NCBI GenBank assembly: GCA_029834535.1
Contig: JAQMWT010000350.1
Location: 124,001-188,000 of the forward strand
Reading direction: 5' to 3'
Origin: Chrysophaeum taylorii
Lineage: Eukaryota; Sar; Pelagophyceae; Pelagomonadales; Pelagomonadaceae
Length of the DNA: 64,000 nt
Every line of letters begins with the position of its first letter. The first letter of the stretch is position 1. The translations under genes were made by a program, and so were the position numbers. The notes beneath the pieces were generated by a model. The model searched no databases. It had not been told where the DNA came from and saw only the letters and a list, made by a program, of their open reading frames with translations. Shown one piece after another: positions 8,858 through 19,500 of this stretch.

Positions 8858-10009
8858 TGTCCCTCGATTTAGGGTAAGGATCATGTAGGCGCGAGAGTAA
8901 GGATCAGGTAGGCGCGAGAGCCAGACAGTGATCCTCCAAGCCGTCTACGGCGACCTCGCAGACTATTTCCACGGAGACGAGGCGTCGGAGTTCTTTTCGG
9001 CTGACTAGGCTGGGTCGGAAGACGACGCCTCGCTCTTTACAGTAGAGTTTTCAACTCCCTGACAACCAACGGGATGCTGACTTTGAGCGCGAGATTAAGG
9101 TCTTCGAAACCTCGACCCGTCGCACGGCCACTGCAACGGTACCAGATACATGATCGATCGTGTCGTTGTCACCGAGGCTCCTCCAACCTGTATCCCTTAA
9201 GGCCCGCCGACGCCAAACGATCAAAAAGAGCCAGGGCCAGACGCCCCGCGAGGTCGGCGTCCTCTTGCCCACAAGCCCGTCTTCTGCCACGTCCAGCTCT
9301 ACGTGGCTCCCTGTCGATCGGCAACCCCGAGGATATCCTCTTCTGAGTCGACGACTCCACCCTACCCCACACGTGCTGCGCAATACCGATAAGCCCCCTC
9401 CCGGCGTCTACACGCGCATGGTAGGTGAACTTACTGGGGCCAGGTGAACTTACTGGGGTTTGAGATTGGGACTAGGTGAACTAAGTGACCAGGTGAACTT
9501 ACTGGGACCAGATGAACTTACTGGGGGTTTTCAGAGTAAAGGGTTTTTAGAGTAAACTCAAAGGTTGGCGGCGCGTGCGGATCAAAGCAGCTTAGATTGG
9601 CGGAGGCGAGAGCGACGAGCTCAAAGGAGTTGGTGTGAGCTGGGTGAACTTACTGACCAGGTGAACTTAAAAGAAACTTACTGGCAGTAGGGTCGGATAA
9701 GAAAGTTCGTACGAGCCGTTAACTATGTTTCAGTTTGTACTAAGACATACTCAACGGATCGCTGAGCTATGTTCATTTGTACTCAAGCAGTATGTGCCGC
9801 CACGCCGCGAGATCGTCGCGATGGAACTAGTCCCCATAGTGAAGTCGGCATCCTTTCGTCCCCTCGCGCAAAAAAAGGAAAACGCGTTGTAGGACCCGTT
9901 CGTTGCGGCGCGGGCTAGTCTCGTTTTCTTATCCGACCCTATTACTGGGACCAATTGAACTTACTGGGGTTAGAGATTGGGACTAGGTGAACTTACTGGC
10001 CTCCACTTG
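8858..10009 (+). mobile_element. Helitron-like non-autonomous element, copy 3 (opposite orientation)
   Basis: Same family as copies 1 and 2, now with the helicase remnant on the plus strand. It starts TGTCCCTCGATTTAGGG and ends CTCCACTTG. About 100 bp present in the other copies (the stretch encoding RRLFQRAILTPRRND) are missing near 8970. A 254-bp MITE has inserted in the CAGTAAGTTCACC block at 9688-9941. Confidence 0.7.
9688..9941. mobile_element. MITE with 17-bp terminal inverted repeats
   Basis: TAGGGTCGGATAAGAAA at 9688-9704 is matched by its reverse complement ending at 9941. The 254-bp interior has no coding potential. If the outer TA pairs are a target duplication, it would be a Tc1/mariner-type MITE. 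However, TTACTGG also flanks both sides, so the duplication is ambiguous. It interrupts Helitron-like copy 3 and is therefore younger than that insertion. Confidence 0.65.
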
Positions 10010-10069
10010 GTGCGTTATTATTAGTCATCCTTCCTTACCCCCGAAAGAAGTGCTGTCTTCCTTTTTTGC

Positions 10070-11168
10070 ATGCGCGATGTTATCCTCGCCATTGGGTGGG
10101 TGGGTAGTTCCGTCCGTCCGTCCGAAAAAGCGTTGGTTCAAATAATCAAAGGCGAATCGCAGGTATTCCGCGACGAGCGCGACGCTCGCCGTCGCGAATA
10201 AGTGGGCCCTCGTCCGGTTTCCCTATTCCGGTACCTTGACGTTGGCGCAGTTCTGCTTTGCCGCGTCGAGCGTTCGGTTGATGCGCGCTCTCGACATCGT
10301 CCAAGCCGAAACTCTCGAGGTGAAGCGCGCTCTCAAATTCGCGCCGGCCGTCGTTATGTTCTACGTGTCGATCGCGGCGAACTTGACGCTTCTTTCGAGA
10401 GCGACCGTCGACACGTTGATCGTATGCAAGGCGGCGACGCCAATATTCACGCAGTTCGGCGAAGTCCTGTTTTTAGGGAAAACCCTCCCGCCCTCCAAGG
10501 CGTTGGTGTGCCTCGTGCTGATTGCCGTCGGCGCTTCCGGCTATGCTCTCCACGACTCGACGGTGATTGCCGACGCGAGAGTCGTATTTTGGGCTATCGT
10601 CTATGTCTTGTGCGTCACGGCCGACATGCTCGTCGTCAAGAAGATCGTCACTTCCGTCGACCTCTCGAGTTGGGGCTACGTCTACTATAACAACGCCCTC
10701 GCAATGTGCTTGTACCCCCTGTGGCTCCTCGCGACCAACGAGGCCAGCGCGATGAGCTCGACGCAAATCTTGGACAAAAAGGCTATGTTCCCCGTCGCTG
10801 TCAGCTCGGCCATCGGTCTTGGGATCTCCTTCTTCGGCCTCAACGCGCGACGCGCTCTCTCGGCCACGGCCTTCACCGTCCTCGGCGCCGCCTGCAAGTT
10901 TCTCTCGATTCTCATAAACACCCTCTGCTGGACGCGCCACGCCCCCCTCGACGCGCTCCCCTGGCTCTGCGTCTCCCTCGCCGGATCGATCCTCTACCAC
11001 CAGGCGATCAACCCCACCAAGCCGCGACGCCCCCTGCCGGACGACATCGAAGCCACCGCTGCTCCTGCTGATGGTGGTGGTGCTTCTGCGAGTAGTAGTA
11101 GCGGTGGTGGCTCCGTGACTCGAAGTCGCGCCGCCGCCGCCGCCGCCGTTGCTACCACCACCACGTAG
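10070..11168 (+). CDS. Nucleotide-sugar (GDP-mannose-type) transporter, two exons
   Basis: Exon 1 10070-10095 and exon 2 10163-11168 flank a 67-nt intron and give 343 residues. The join reads MRDVILAIGYSATSATLAVA, then NKWALVRFPYSGTLTLAQ. This is the usual start of drug/metabolite-transporter-superfamily sugar transporters of the SLC35D/Vrg4 type. About ten hydrophobic helices follow. Near the C-terminus LSATAFTVLGAACKFLSIL matches the place where GDP-mannose transporters bind the nucleotide. It should exchange nucleotide sugar for nucleoside monophosphate across the Golgi membrane; substrate inferred. The C-terminal tail is Ser/Gly/Ala low complexity. The donor lies in a GGGTGGGTGGG run, so its exact base is uncertain. 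Confidence 0.75.
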
Positions 11169-11179
11169 TCTAGTTCGAC

Positions 11180-11191
11180 CGCCGCCCTATA

Positions 11192-11229
<38 letters not shown>

Positions 11230-11230
11230 T
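11180..11230. repeat. GTC trinucleotide microsatellite
   Basis: About 13 GTC units lie just past the transporter stop codon, in the space shared with the convergent YL1_C gene. Confidence 0.9.
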
Positions 11231-11311
11231 ACACTTGAAAGAGAGCAAGACGTATGCATGGCTTCTTTCATAACAATAGCTGCTAGCTCTATCTCTCCAT
11301 GATTCTTCTTC

Positions 11312-12052
11312 CTAGCTGTAGGCCTCGGCAATTTTTTTAACGAGGTCGTCGCTGTTGATTGAGGCCATCGTCGGATCCTTGCCCTCCTGGCGGAGCTTCT
11401 GGAGCTTGGCAGCCCTCTCGGTCTGGATCTGCTTGATCGCCTCAAAGTAGGGCGCGCCCTGGGTATGGGCCTTGACCCAGGGCGGCGGGTTCTCGCGCAG
11501 CTGGGCAAAGGCGGCCGCGTCTTTGTAATGACAGCCGGTGACGGGGTCGGTATAGTTCGCCTTTTCTCCGGTGATGACGCACGTTTTCTGGGCCGGGTAG
11601 CGCGAGGGCCCAGCCGCGATGCTGAGGTAGTCGGGGACACTCGGATCCCAGTCCTTTCCGTAAAAGTCGTCCAACAGGATCTGCGCGATGTTCTTGGGGC
11701 GGTGGCGCCGCTCCCTCGCGACGTCCTTCGCCGTTTTCGACGCCGACGACGACGACGACACGGCGCGCTGCTTCTTACTAGATCGCTCCTCCTCCGTGTA
11801 GTCGTCGTCGTCCTCCTTTTGTTCCTTTTCGTAGTAGTTTGTTCCGAGAATCATGTCGATGCGCGAGGCCGCGCGGAGCTCGGTGTCCGAGGTCGCGGCG
11901 CTGACCCATCGGTTCTTGGTCGCTGCCGCGCGGCGTCTCGTCTCGCGCTTCTTCGGAGGCGCCGCCGGAGCGACCTTGGCGTGCTTGGCCATCTCCCGCA
12001 CGGTGTCGTCCCAGCCCTTGCGCCGCTCGGCAGCGGTGCTGTGCTTGACCAT
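11312..12052 (-). CDS. YL1_C-domain chromatin-remodelling subunit (INO80C/VPS72-like)
   Basis: 246 residues from ATG 12052. The longer frame to 12211 runs into the divergent gene, so it was not used. Residues about 150-200 form a YL1_C domain: SRYPAQKTCVITGEKANYTD, then PVTGCHYKDAAAFAQLRENP. Just before it, KNIAQILLDDFYGKDWDP resembles the lead-in of INO80C/Ies6. The N-terminal basic and acidic part (NYYEKEQKEDDDDYTEEE) recalls the acidic segment of VPS72/YL1, so it could be either protein. Both belong to INO80/SWR1 remodelling complexes acting on H2A.Z. The start codons of this gene and the next lie 84 bp apart, a likely shared promoter. Confidence 0.7.
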   Translation of the reverse strand: MVKHSTAAERRKGWDDTVREMAKHAKVAPAAPPKKRETRRRAAATKNRWVSAATSDTELRAASRIDMILGTNYYEKEQKEDDDDYTEEERSSKKQRAVSSSSSASKTAKDVARERRHRPKNIAQILLDDFYGKDWDPSVPDYLSIAAGPSRYPAQKTCVITGEKANYTDPVTGCHYKDAAAFAQLRENPPPWVKAHTQGAPYFEAIKQIQTERAAKLQKLRQEGKDPTMASINSDDLVKKIAEAYS

Positions 12053-12136
12053 CTCTCTCGAGCGAGCTGTGGTGCCGTTTGTTTTCAACGGTTCGCCCCG
12101 CTCCGTTGTGTGCGGGCAATAATCAGCAGCAGCAAA

Positions 12137-13237
12137 ATGGAGGAGGAGAATTCGAGCGCCGCCGGAGCTTCGAGGTCGCCCGCCGAGGAAAACGAAGAGC
12201 TCCGCGAGCAAGTGGCGTCCCTGCGGGCAGCCGAAACAAAGAGCCGCGCGCAGGCGTCAAAGCTGCGCGAGGAGATGTCGGCGCTGAAGCAAAAGGCCAA
12301 GCAATTGGAGGAGCGGCTGCACGAGGAGCGGTCAGCGGCGAGCGACCGCAAGCGTAAAATAAAGTCCTACGTCGAGTCGCTGGACGTGGAGAAGGCGAGG
12401 CTCGAGAAGGACATCGTGGAGATGCGGACGCGGGTCGAGGCCTCGGACGCGGCCGCCAAGTCGGCCGAGGAAATGCGGGCCGAGGAGACTGCGCGCAAGG
12501 ATGCCGAGATCGCCAAGTTGCGACGGGAGGTTGCGGAGGCAACCGACCGCGTCGCATCGATGAAGGGGGCCTGCGATGAGCTCGCGACCCACAAAACGAA
12601 GCGCCTCACCGCCAAGAGCGAGATGGTCGCTCTGGCGAGGGTCCTCGAGGCAGAGCGCGACCGCGCGGCCACGGCCGAGCGCCGCCTCCGCGACATTTCG
12701 ATCCCGCGCGCGATCGAGCACGCCTCCACGCTCCGGGAGTGCTTGAGCCGTCTAGACGACCTCACCGCCAAGCACCGCAAGGATGCTTCCCCGAGAACCC
12801 GCACGCGCTCCGCCCTCTCCCACGACTACAGCTCGCCGCTCCATGAGGATAACGTGACCACCACCACCACCACAAATGGGGCACCGTCGGAGAATAAGGC
12901 CGAGCCGCGCCGCAACTCGAGAACCGACGGGACGCCCACGTCGTCCAAGGACGCCGTCGCAGACGCCCTCGGCCGCCTCGACCTCGAGTCCGAGCACCTC
13001 TCCGCCGGCCTCAGCCTCCTCGCGATGAGCCTCGACGTCCTCGACGACACCCTCGCCGCGACCCGGACCTGTCCCAAGCCCTTCTCCGACTGCATGGACC
13101 TCCTCTGGGGCGGCTCGAGGGCCGCCGCCACCACCATCCGCGGCCGCGGGGCCTCGAGCCCCAGAAACGGCGGCGATGCCTCCTACGCCAAAATCGACTA
13201 CGCCTCCGACCCACACCCTGATGACGACGTCCTCTGA
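12137..13237 (+). CDS. Coiled-coil protein, unknown function
   Basis: 366 residues from ATG 12137. Residues about 15-215 form a nearly continuous coiled coil rich in Glu, Lys, Arg and Ala (ENEELREQVASLRAAETKSR and similar). A Ser/Thr/Pro linker with a Thr run follows, then a helical segment (DALGRLDLESEHLSAGLSLL) ending in an acidic tail (HPDDDVL). No family recognised. It may be structural, for instance centrosomal or flagellar, but nothing in the sequence proves that. It is divergent from the YL1_C gene. Confidence 0.7.
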   Translation: MEEENSSAAGASRSPAEENEELREQVASLRAAETKSRAQASKLREEMSALKQKAKQLEERLHEERSAASDRKRKIKSYVESLDVEKARLEKDIVEMRTRVEASDAAAKSAEEMRAEETARKDAEIAKLRREVAEATDRVASMKGACDELATHKTKRLTAKSEMVALARVLEAERDRAATAERRLRDISIPRAIEHASTLRECLSRLDDLTAKHRKDASPRTRTRSALSHDYSSPLHEDNVTTTTTTNGAPSENKAEPRRNSRTDGTPTSSKDAVADALGRLDLESEHLSAGLSLLAMSLDVLDDTLAATRTCPKPFSDCMDLLWGGSRAAATTIRGRGASSPRNGGDASYAKIDYASDPHPDDDVL

Positions 13238-13377
13238 GCATGTTCTTGTTTCCTGCCGTCCTCTGGTGGTCGTCGTCGTGTCAGCAGCAGCAGTGTAGCA
13301 GCAGCAGCAGCAGCAGCAGCGAATTTTGTTCTTCCCATGATAAGAAGAAACTTCATTGTAGCAAGCAGAAAAAGAAG

Positions 13378-14130
13378 ATGAGATGGTCGTTGGTCTTGCG
13401 CGGCGTGTCGGCTAAGTGCGATGCGGACCTCTACGGAACCACGGCGAGCTTCGTGCCGCAGCTCGGGAAGCCCGTGCTGGATCTGCTGCCCCCGCCGCCG
13501 AAGCGCGTCCTCGACCTAGGATGCGGCGATGGCGTGCTGTCGGCCGAGCTCCTCGACCGCGGGTACGAGGTCGTCGGGATCGACGCCGACGAGCGCATGG
13601 TCGAGAAAACCAGGGAGCGCAATGTCGAGGCATTTGTCAAGCGCGGCGAGGCTTTCGACTTTGAAGCAAAAAAGTTTGACTGCGTGTTTACCAACGCCGC
13701 ATTCCACTGGATGACCGATCAGCCCGCCGTCGTGCGGTGCGTCAAGCAAGCTCTCGGGCCCAACGGTGTGTTCGTGGGCGAGTGTGGCGGCCACGGCAAC
13801 ATCGCCGCGCTCCGGGAGGCGGTGCGCCACGTTTTGCCCGAAGAACCCGACTTATGTCCGTGGACTTTTCCCACGCCGATAGCCCTACGCGAGATGCTCG
13901 AAATCCAGGGCTTTCGGGTCCTCAGCCTCGACTATTTCGACCGCCCCGTCGAGTGCCCCGACCCCGCCGACTGGCTCCGCACCTTCGGCAACTGTTACTT
14001 CCGCGACCGAGACCCGGAGCCCGTCGTGCGCGCCTTCTCCGACGTTGCCCCCGACTTCCTCCCAACCTCCCCCACCACCGGCACCCTCATGGTCGACTAT
14101 GTCCGCCTCCGCTGGCACGCTGTCCTCTAG
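13378..14130 (+). CDS. SAM-dependent methyltransferase (type 11), copy A
   Basis: 250 residues from ATG 13378. The longer frame begins at TTG and includes a CAG run, so it was rejected. Motif I is VLDLGCGDGVLSAELLDRGY, followed by GIDADERMVEKTR (motif II acid) and the FTNAAFHWM segment typical of trans-aconitate- and malonyl-ACP-methyltransferase-like enzymes. Substrate unknown. It is about 90% identical by eye to copy B at 21692-22459, and homology begins only a few bases before the ATG. Only 140 bp separate it from the upstream coiled-coil gene. Confidence 0.8.
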   Translation: MRWSLVLRGVSAKCDADLYGTTASFVPQLGKPVLDLLPPPPKRVLDLGCGDGVLSAELLDRGYEVVGIDADERMVEKTRERNVEAFVKRGEAFDFEAKKFDCVFTNAAFHWMTDQPAVVRCVKQALGPNGVFVGECGGHGNIAALREAVRHVLPEEPDLCPWTFPTPIALREMLEIQGFRVLSLDYFDRPVECPDPADWLRTFGNCYFRDRDPEPVVRAFSDVAPDFLPTSPTTGTLMVDYVRLRWHAVL

Positions 14131-14697
14131 GCCTAGTGGGAGGGACGTCGTGCCAACTTAACTTCTTCACTCCTTGCCGTTGCCGGGATGAGATCCTCCT
14201 ACTCCCTCTCGATTGGATGCCCCTCCCTTCGCATTTGTTCACTGTAGCTCTGCTTGCTTTCTTTCTTTTCTGCATTCTTAGGCGCCGCAGCGTTGTGGGC
14301 CGTCTTTCTCGACAACGCAGACTAAACTTTTGTGGCGACACTCCTACCTGAAAACCTGTGGCGGGAGCCACCCTCTCGCGGGTCGGATACTTCGGCATGT
14401 TGTTGAATGAGATCTTTACCAGTTTCTGTCCACTTTTGCAGTATGAATTAGACTGATGTGACGACTCCTGCCCGTACACAAAACCTCGTCGTCACATAAT
14501 GGTGCAAAATGGGGAGGCGTCATTTCACAAATCGCACGAGAGATGGCGTCGTCGTTTTAAGTCATTTTTTTTTTCACACAGCAGGGCCCCGACCTTTACC
14601 TTCCCGGCTCGTACCGGAAATGCGGTTCGATTTGGTGGTTTTGGCCCAAGGGGGTATCAATGATTGATATCGCCTTGGTTAAACGCAAGTCCCGCCA
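14131..14697. other. Intergenic, nothing recognised
   Basis: No open frame with gene-like composition and no clear repeat in this 570-bp stretch. Confidence 0.5.
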
Positions 14698-15062
14698 CAA
14701 GTTTTCAAAAGTCGACTGCTAGGGGGCGTTCGGGGGGTTGTAAAAGTCGACTGCTAAGAGGAGGTGTGCGAGGGCATGGGTTTTTGTAGTCGACTAGGGG
14801 CGCGCCGGGGCGCGAGGGTTGAGGAGCTTCGGTGGGTTGTGCGGAGACGTTAGAGATGCCTGAAAGGCGGAGGATTGTTTAAAGTCGACTGCTAAGAAGG
14901 GGGTTACGAACATTGAGGGGCTTTGGGTTGTGCGGAAACGTGAGGGATGCCTGGAAGGCGGAAGTGGGTATCCCGTCAGGGGGTTGCGGGTGAAGACGTA
15001 AGGGATACGTAAAGGGCGGGGCCTAGTCGGGGTCATCGCCGAGCTGAAGTGCAGGCGAGGAG
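14698..15062 (-). mobile_element. LINE 3' end copies, divergent subfamily
   Basis: Minus-strand remnants of the LINE at 23815. The tail motif AGTCGACTGCTAAGAGG occurs three to four times (14712, 14746, 14785, 14884), pointing to several nested truncated copies. The right-hand part reaches the stop region (CCTAGTCGGGGTCATCGCCGAG at 15027-15048) and a few C-terminal codons. No intact frame. Confidence 0.6.
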
Positions 15063-15376
15063 AGGGCGGGCCCCGCAAGTATGTCATACACACGCAGCCG
15101 CTGGATGCGGTTTTTGTCATTGATAATTTCAGCATGAAGATATTGAACCGTTTCAGTTATAAAAAAAAAAAAGAAGTAAATAGGGTACAGTAGTATAGCA
15201 CTTTGTACTACTTGTAAAACTTCGATAGATTTTTTTTTTTTGGACGTAAAGCAGACAACATGTTAAAGGGTTGCGTTGAATTTGCTTTCGTTACGTCATC
15301 GTTCGAAAAATTGCGTGTAACGACATCATTATCGAAGCAATTTGAAAGCACTTAGGAAGCGCGTGCGTCTTTGACG
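15063..15376. other. Intergenic, A+T-rich promoter region
   Basis: Contains an 11-base A run near 15161 and a T run near 15231. No gene seen; it probably includes the promoter of the gene at 15377. Confidence 0.4.
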
Positions 15377-16255
15377 ATGAGTGCGCCGCCGGACTCGCCG
15401 GCGCGGGCCGCACAGGACCGCCGCACGTTCCCCGAAAGCTACCCCAAGGCGGCGAGGACCTTGCAGAAGTGGAACAAGAGCGAGAAAGGGGTCATGGACA
15501 CGGTTCTGCGCGCATGGCTGGAAAGCCGGCCGGACCAGGCGGACCACGGCCGGAAGGGGGCCGCCTGGGACGAGATTATCGAGCAAGTTGCACTAGCGCA
15601 CGAGATGAAAGTAACGTTGATTACGCTGAAGAACTTCATCGCGAAGAGCGTGAACGACTATACGAAGCGTACGGAGACGATGGAGGAGGAGCTGGACTCG
15701 GGGCAACACGACAAGGAGGACCTGAGCGAGACAGACCGCATGCTTCAAAAGGTCAAGAACGCCATCGATGACAAGGGCCGCGATGTCGCGAGGACTAAGG
15801 AGGAAAAGGCCAAAGCCACGACCGAGCGGGCCAACGTCAAGAACGCGGGCGATTCGCTCGCCGCCAAGGCCCTAGGCAAGTCGAACGCGGACGGCAAGAA
15901 CAAAAAGGAGCACAGGGCAGCCGAGAGCGAGCTCGACAACCTCGACAGCGACGACGAGAACGCGCCCATAGCCCTCGACGACGACGACGAGGAAGGCGGG
16001 GCGGTGGTGGCAAGGAAGAAGCAGAAGATAGTCGAGATGGTGAGCCTGATGCAAGAGTACATGAGCCATACGGCGGAGTTTCGGCAGCGGGACATGGACC
16101 TCCGGGAAAAACTCTACGACCTGGACAAACGCAGGCTCGTGGTTCAAGAGAAGGCGGAGGATCGACAACAGAAGCTCCTAGACATCGAAATAGCCGAGCG
16201 AAGGGCCAATGCCCAAATGCAACGGGCCTTGGCTGAGGCTATTCTTAAGAAGTAG
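15377..16255 (+). CDS. Myb/SANT-like putative DNA-binding protein with coiled coil
   Basis: 292 residues from ATG 15377 (the frame opens at a TTG six bases earlier). Residues about 35-95 are helical with spaced tryptophans (LQKWNKSEKGVMDTVLRAW, then AAWDEIIEQVALA) and end TLKNFIAKSVNDY, similar in layout to Myb/SANT-like or trihelix domains. An acidic stretch (DDENAPIALDDDDEE) and a C-terminal Arg/Glu coiled coil follow. Such proteins occur both as host factors and as accessory ORFs of DNA transposons, and the repeat-rich surroundings leave both open. Function not known. Confidence 0.55.
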   Translation: MSAPPDSPARAAQDRRTFPESYPKAARTLQKWNKSEKGVMDTVLRAWLESRPDQADHGRKGAAWDEIIEQVALAHEMKVTLITLKNFIAKSVNDYTKRTETMEEELDSGQHDKEDLSETDRMLQKVKNAIDDKGRDVARTKEEKAKATTERANVKNAGDSLAAKALGKSNADGKNKKEHRAAESELDNLDSDDENAPIALDDDDEEGGAVVARKKQKIVEMVSLMQEYMSHTAEFRQRDMDLREKLYDLDKRRLVVQEKAEDRQQKLLDIEIAERRANAQMQRALAEAILKK

Positions 16256-16345
16256 GGCGCCGCCCTCAGCAAGAAGCGGGGCGGCACCCCCGCACACCGA
16301 ACTGAAAGTTTCACCTATGCTCCACATCAAGTTTTTAGGGAACCG

Positions 16346-16586
16346 CTTACTTTTTGCGATGCATTCGTTGGGGGGGGGGGGGGTGTTTGCGATGCCTGGA
16401 ATTGGACGTGACATAGTATTACCACATCGGATAGGTGGCGTCGCGACAGACGCGTATGCTCTGCTCCCAGACGACGGAGGTTAATCCCAGAAAAGTGAAG
16501 ATGTACTGGATATAGCTCGGGGTGACGACGCGCGCCTCGTAGGTGACGTACAAGGTCGGGATGTTGGCTCGCCTGAGTCTCTAAAA
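16346..16586 (-). pseudogene. Sulfotransferase pseudogene, 3' part
   Basis: Closely similar to 27345-27560 of the intact-looking sulfotransferase gene: CCACATCGGATAGGTGG, CTCGTAGGTGACGTACAA, GGCTCGCCTGAGTCTC. The frame is broken. Homology stops at CTCTAAAA (16579-16586), where the hAT-like transposon begins, and resumes at 20881. A G run replaces sequence near 16371-16383. Confidence 0.75.
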
Positions 16587-19500
16587 CAGCATAGCAATCC
16601 TTTTTTCTCGCGATTTTTTCCTGGAAATTGGCAAGGTGCCAAGATGAGCGGCGTTGTCAGAATATGACCGAGTTATCCTCGATGCCGGTGCAAGGCAAGC
16701 CCCTCTGCGGCCTCGTCGGCCGGTTCCTTCGATCCTCCGCCTACGCCGAGGCCGGCCGCCGTCACGTCTTCGACGCGAACGGGATGCTTACGTCAGCAGC
16801 GCGCTCCGACGCGGCCGACGCTCGCGTCGTCGCCAACCTCTGCGATCGCGACCTGGTACGAGCATCGCCACCGTTCGCGTCACAACCCCGACGCGTGCGA
16901 GCATCTTGTCTCGCGTGGAGGTTGCGCTGATGTCCTGCAGCGCCGTCGCAACGAAGAAGGTGGCGCTGTCAACGCTTCGCAATTGTTTTCTGATCCCGTA
17001 GCGCCGCACCGTGGTTGTCATCCTCGACCTGGTTTTTATCATCGTTTTCATCTACCGCATCATAAATTTCCGCCGGCGGTGGTGAGCGCATTGTCGTCTT
17101 TGGCTTCGATCGTGGAACATGCCAGGACTTCCCGCGTTGCATTCCTCGTCCATGCACCTCGTGGCGACCACAGCCTGGTTGTCATGCTCGAATTCATCTG
17201 CGGCATCACTCTCGCCGCCCGCCATCTCGTCACAGTCTTCAGATTAGACGCCAGCTATGGTCCGCGAGGTCCTCAGGCGTCGGCATGATTCTTCCGAGAA
17301 TATTTCGAGACGCGGCCTTGCGCTGCGCTTCCTTCGTCGCCCTCCGCAGCCTCGTCGGCAGCCGCGCGCCTTGCGCGATCTCGATTCGTATCGCGACCTC
17401 GCGTTTCGCCTTCTTTGCCGCCGTCACAATCGCAGCCTCGTCGCCGCGCACGCGCGCGTGTCTCTCGCGATCACGCCGCTCTTTTTGGATAAGACGCCGT
17501 CGTTGGTCCGCGAGTTGCTGAGGCGTTGACATCACCCTTTCGAGGCTTTCCATCGTTCTTGGAATTCTTGGAATCTTTTCTTGAACGCCTCTCTAATAAT
17601 CAACGGTCCTCATTAACAAAGTGCAACGGCGGCGATTATTAGCTGTCGACTTTTAAAAACCCTCCTCATTTTTTTTTCTGTGGCACAGGCGATAAAAGGC
17701 GCAGCACGGCGCGCGTCGGACTAAGGACAAGGGCGTGGTATTGGGCCGACCGCCGAAAAATTCACAGAATGCTGCGAAGGAGTCAGGAGTTGTTTCTCAG
17801 GCTCGCTTCATGCAGACTCGCCCGATCTCGAGCGGAAGCACGAGGAGCGCGAGGCATGTGAGCGCGAGGCCGCACGTGAGCGCGAGGAGCGAGCTATTGG
17901 GATGGCGGCAGTGAAGGACGAGTCGAAGACTGAGGGGCGATGAGTCGTCGAGCGAAGCAGAGTTTCCACAGCGTGCTCGTAATGACGATACCGTCGAGTT
18001 CGTCGATGAGCGTTCGATGGTGTCTCTCGTCGAGCGAAAGTTCAACGAACTATCTGTCACCCTGTCCGAGCAGGTCAAAGGTGCAATTTCGACCGAGCGA
18101 GATGCAGTTGTCGCCGATGTATACGAATTTTGCAATGCAGCTATGTCAAAATTCGAGCAATTGCAGAGCTTGCTCTCGGCGCGTTCGCTGCTCGATGTCC
18201 TCCAGTCACACTAGAGCGTGACCACCGCATCGGGCAAGGTCATCTGCACTGTGCGTACGGAGAACCAGGGCTATCTGTCAGAAAAACGACGGCTGAAGTC
18301 AAAGTGACTCGCTTCGAGAGGCGGCTACCCGATCGACAATCAACTCGCGCCATGTTGGAACCGCCCACCTCGATGGCGACATGCACGCAAAACGTGAAGT
18401 TGCGGCTGAACAAAGGTCAGCTGGTGATCCGTTGCGCACTGCCTTTCAAAAAGAAAGTGCGAGGCGCGGCCTCGTCTCGAAAAAGTTTCTGCTGGCAGCG
18501 GTGTACTGCGATACGGAAAAGCGCAACCACGCTTCATACGAGCGTCTGCGGACGCTCCTGCATTTGCTGTGGTTGATGTCGGAGACAGATGCCACTCCCG
18601 AATGACACGACGCGAGTTTAGCAGTATGTTCGCAGAGCATGGTCGCCTTCAGCTCCGACACTTCCTGTAGACAAATAATGCCATCACTGGCCATCTCCCA
18701 CGTGTTGGCGTGTCTGTGGACAAAGAGACGAAACTGGGGATGCAGTACCAGATGGTTGTGTTTTCGCATCAACGCTGCCGGCACGCATCTCATTGTTTCT
18801 TACTCGCTGCAGCCTCTCGACTTGTCGTGGCATCCAGAGCACGAGGCCAACGGCTATTGTTGCTTCCAGAAACTTGTCGATGCCGTTGAAGATCAGGGCC
18901 CGCAGCTCTCGGATGTCCGGCACGGAATGAGCATGGTGAGCGACTCAGTAAGGTGACTCAATCCTGATCCACGGTCATTCAGAGGAGTATAGGACGACCA
19001 CCGCAGGCGTGCTACAACGGCAGCGGAAAGAGTGTCCGTGCGCGCCTCGTCGGCAAACACGACCTCGGAGACACGACACGTAATAACTCATGACTATGCA
19101 ACAAACTCGGCTGACTTGATGGTCGGCGACGCCCATCGGAGAGACTCGCATGTTAAAGAATCGATTCATCCAACCATCAAGGCGGTGTAAGAGCACTACT
19201 CTTGGAGCCCATACAAGCACCATCACACGATGGCTGTCATCGAGTATTCGGGCGTTGGGGAACTCTTCTGGCAAATTCATCATGGGTCGCTGGGGGATCC
19301 TTCCGGCAAATTCATCACTTGTGTGAGGTGCACTTCTACGTTGCACCATCAAACTTCCTTAATAGCTTTGTTGCAATCTACGACGCGCTCGGCACGGAGC
19401 TCGAGAAGAATGGATGAGGTTATTCGAGAGATGGAGATCAAGATCTAGGGCTAGCGGTCCAAGATGAAGCAGTTCTAATTTTGTGGCCTATTTGATTTAA

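Noticed and set aside
8630-8884. Pro/His/Ser-rich 84-residue minus-strand frame
   Set aside because: Falls in LINE 3' UTR repeats and reads CCCACA-type simple sequence.
11465-12136. Upstream extension of the coiled-coil frame to 11465
   Set aside because: The extra 224 residues lie antisense to the YL1_C gene and are Arg/Val-rich; the ATG at 12137 starts the protein-like part.
14700-15060. Possible CRISPR-like or regulatory array because GTCGACTGCTAAGAGG recurs
   Set aside because: The spacing is irregular, and the motif is the end of the LINE 3' UTR, so nested truncated LINE copies explain it.
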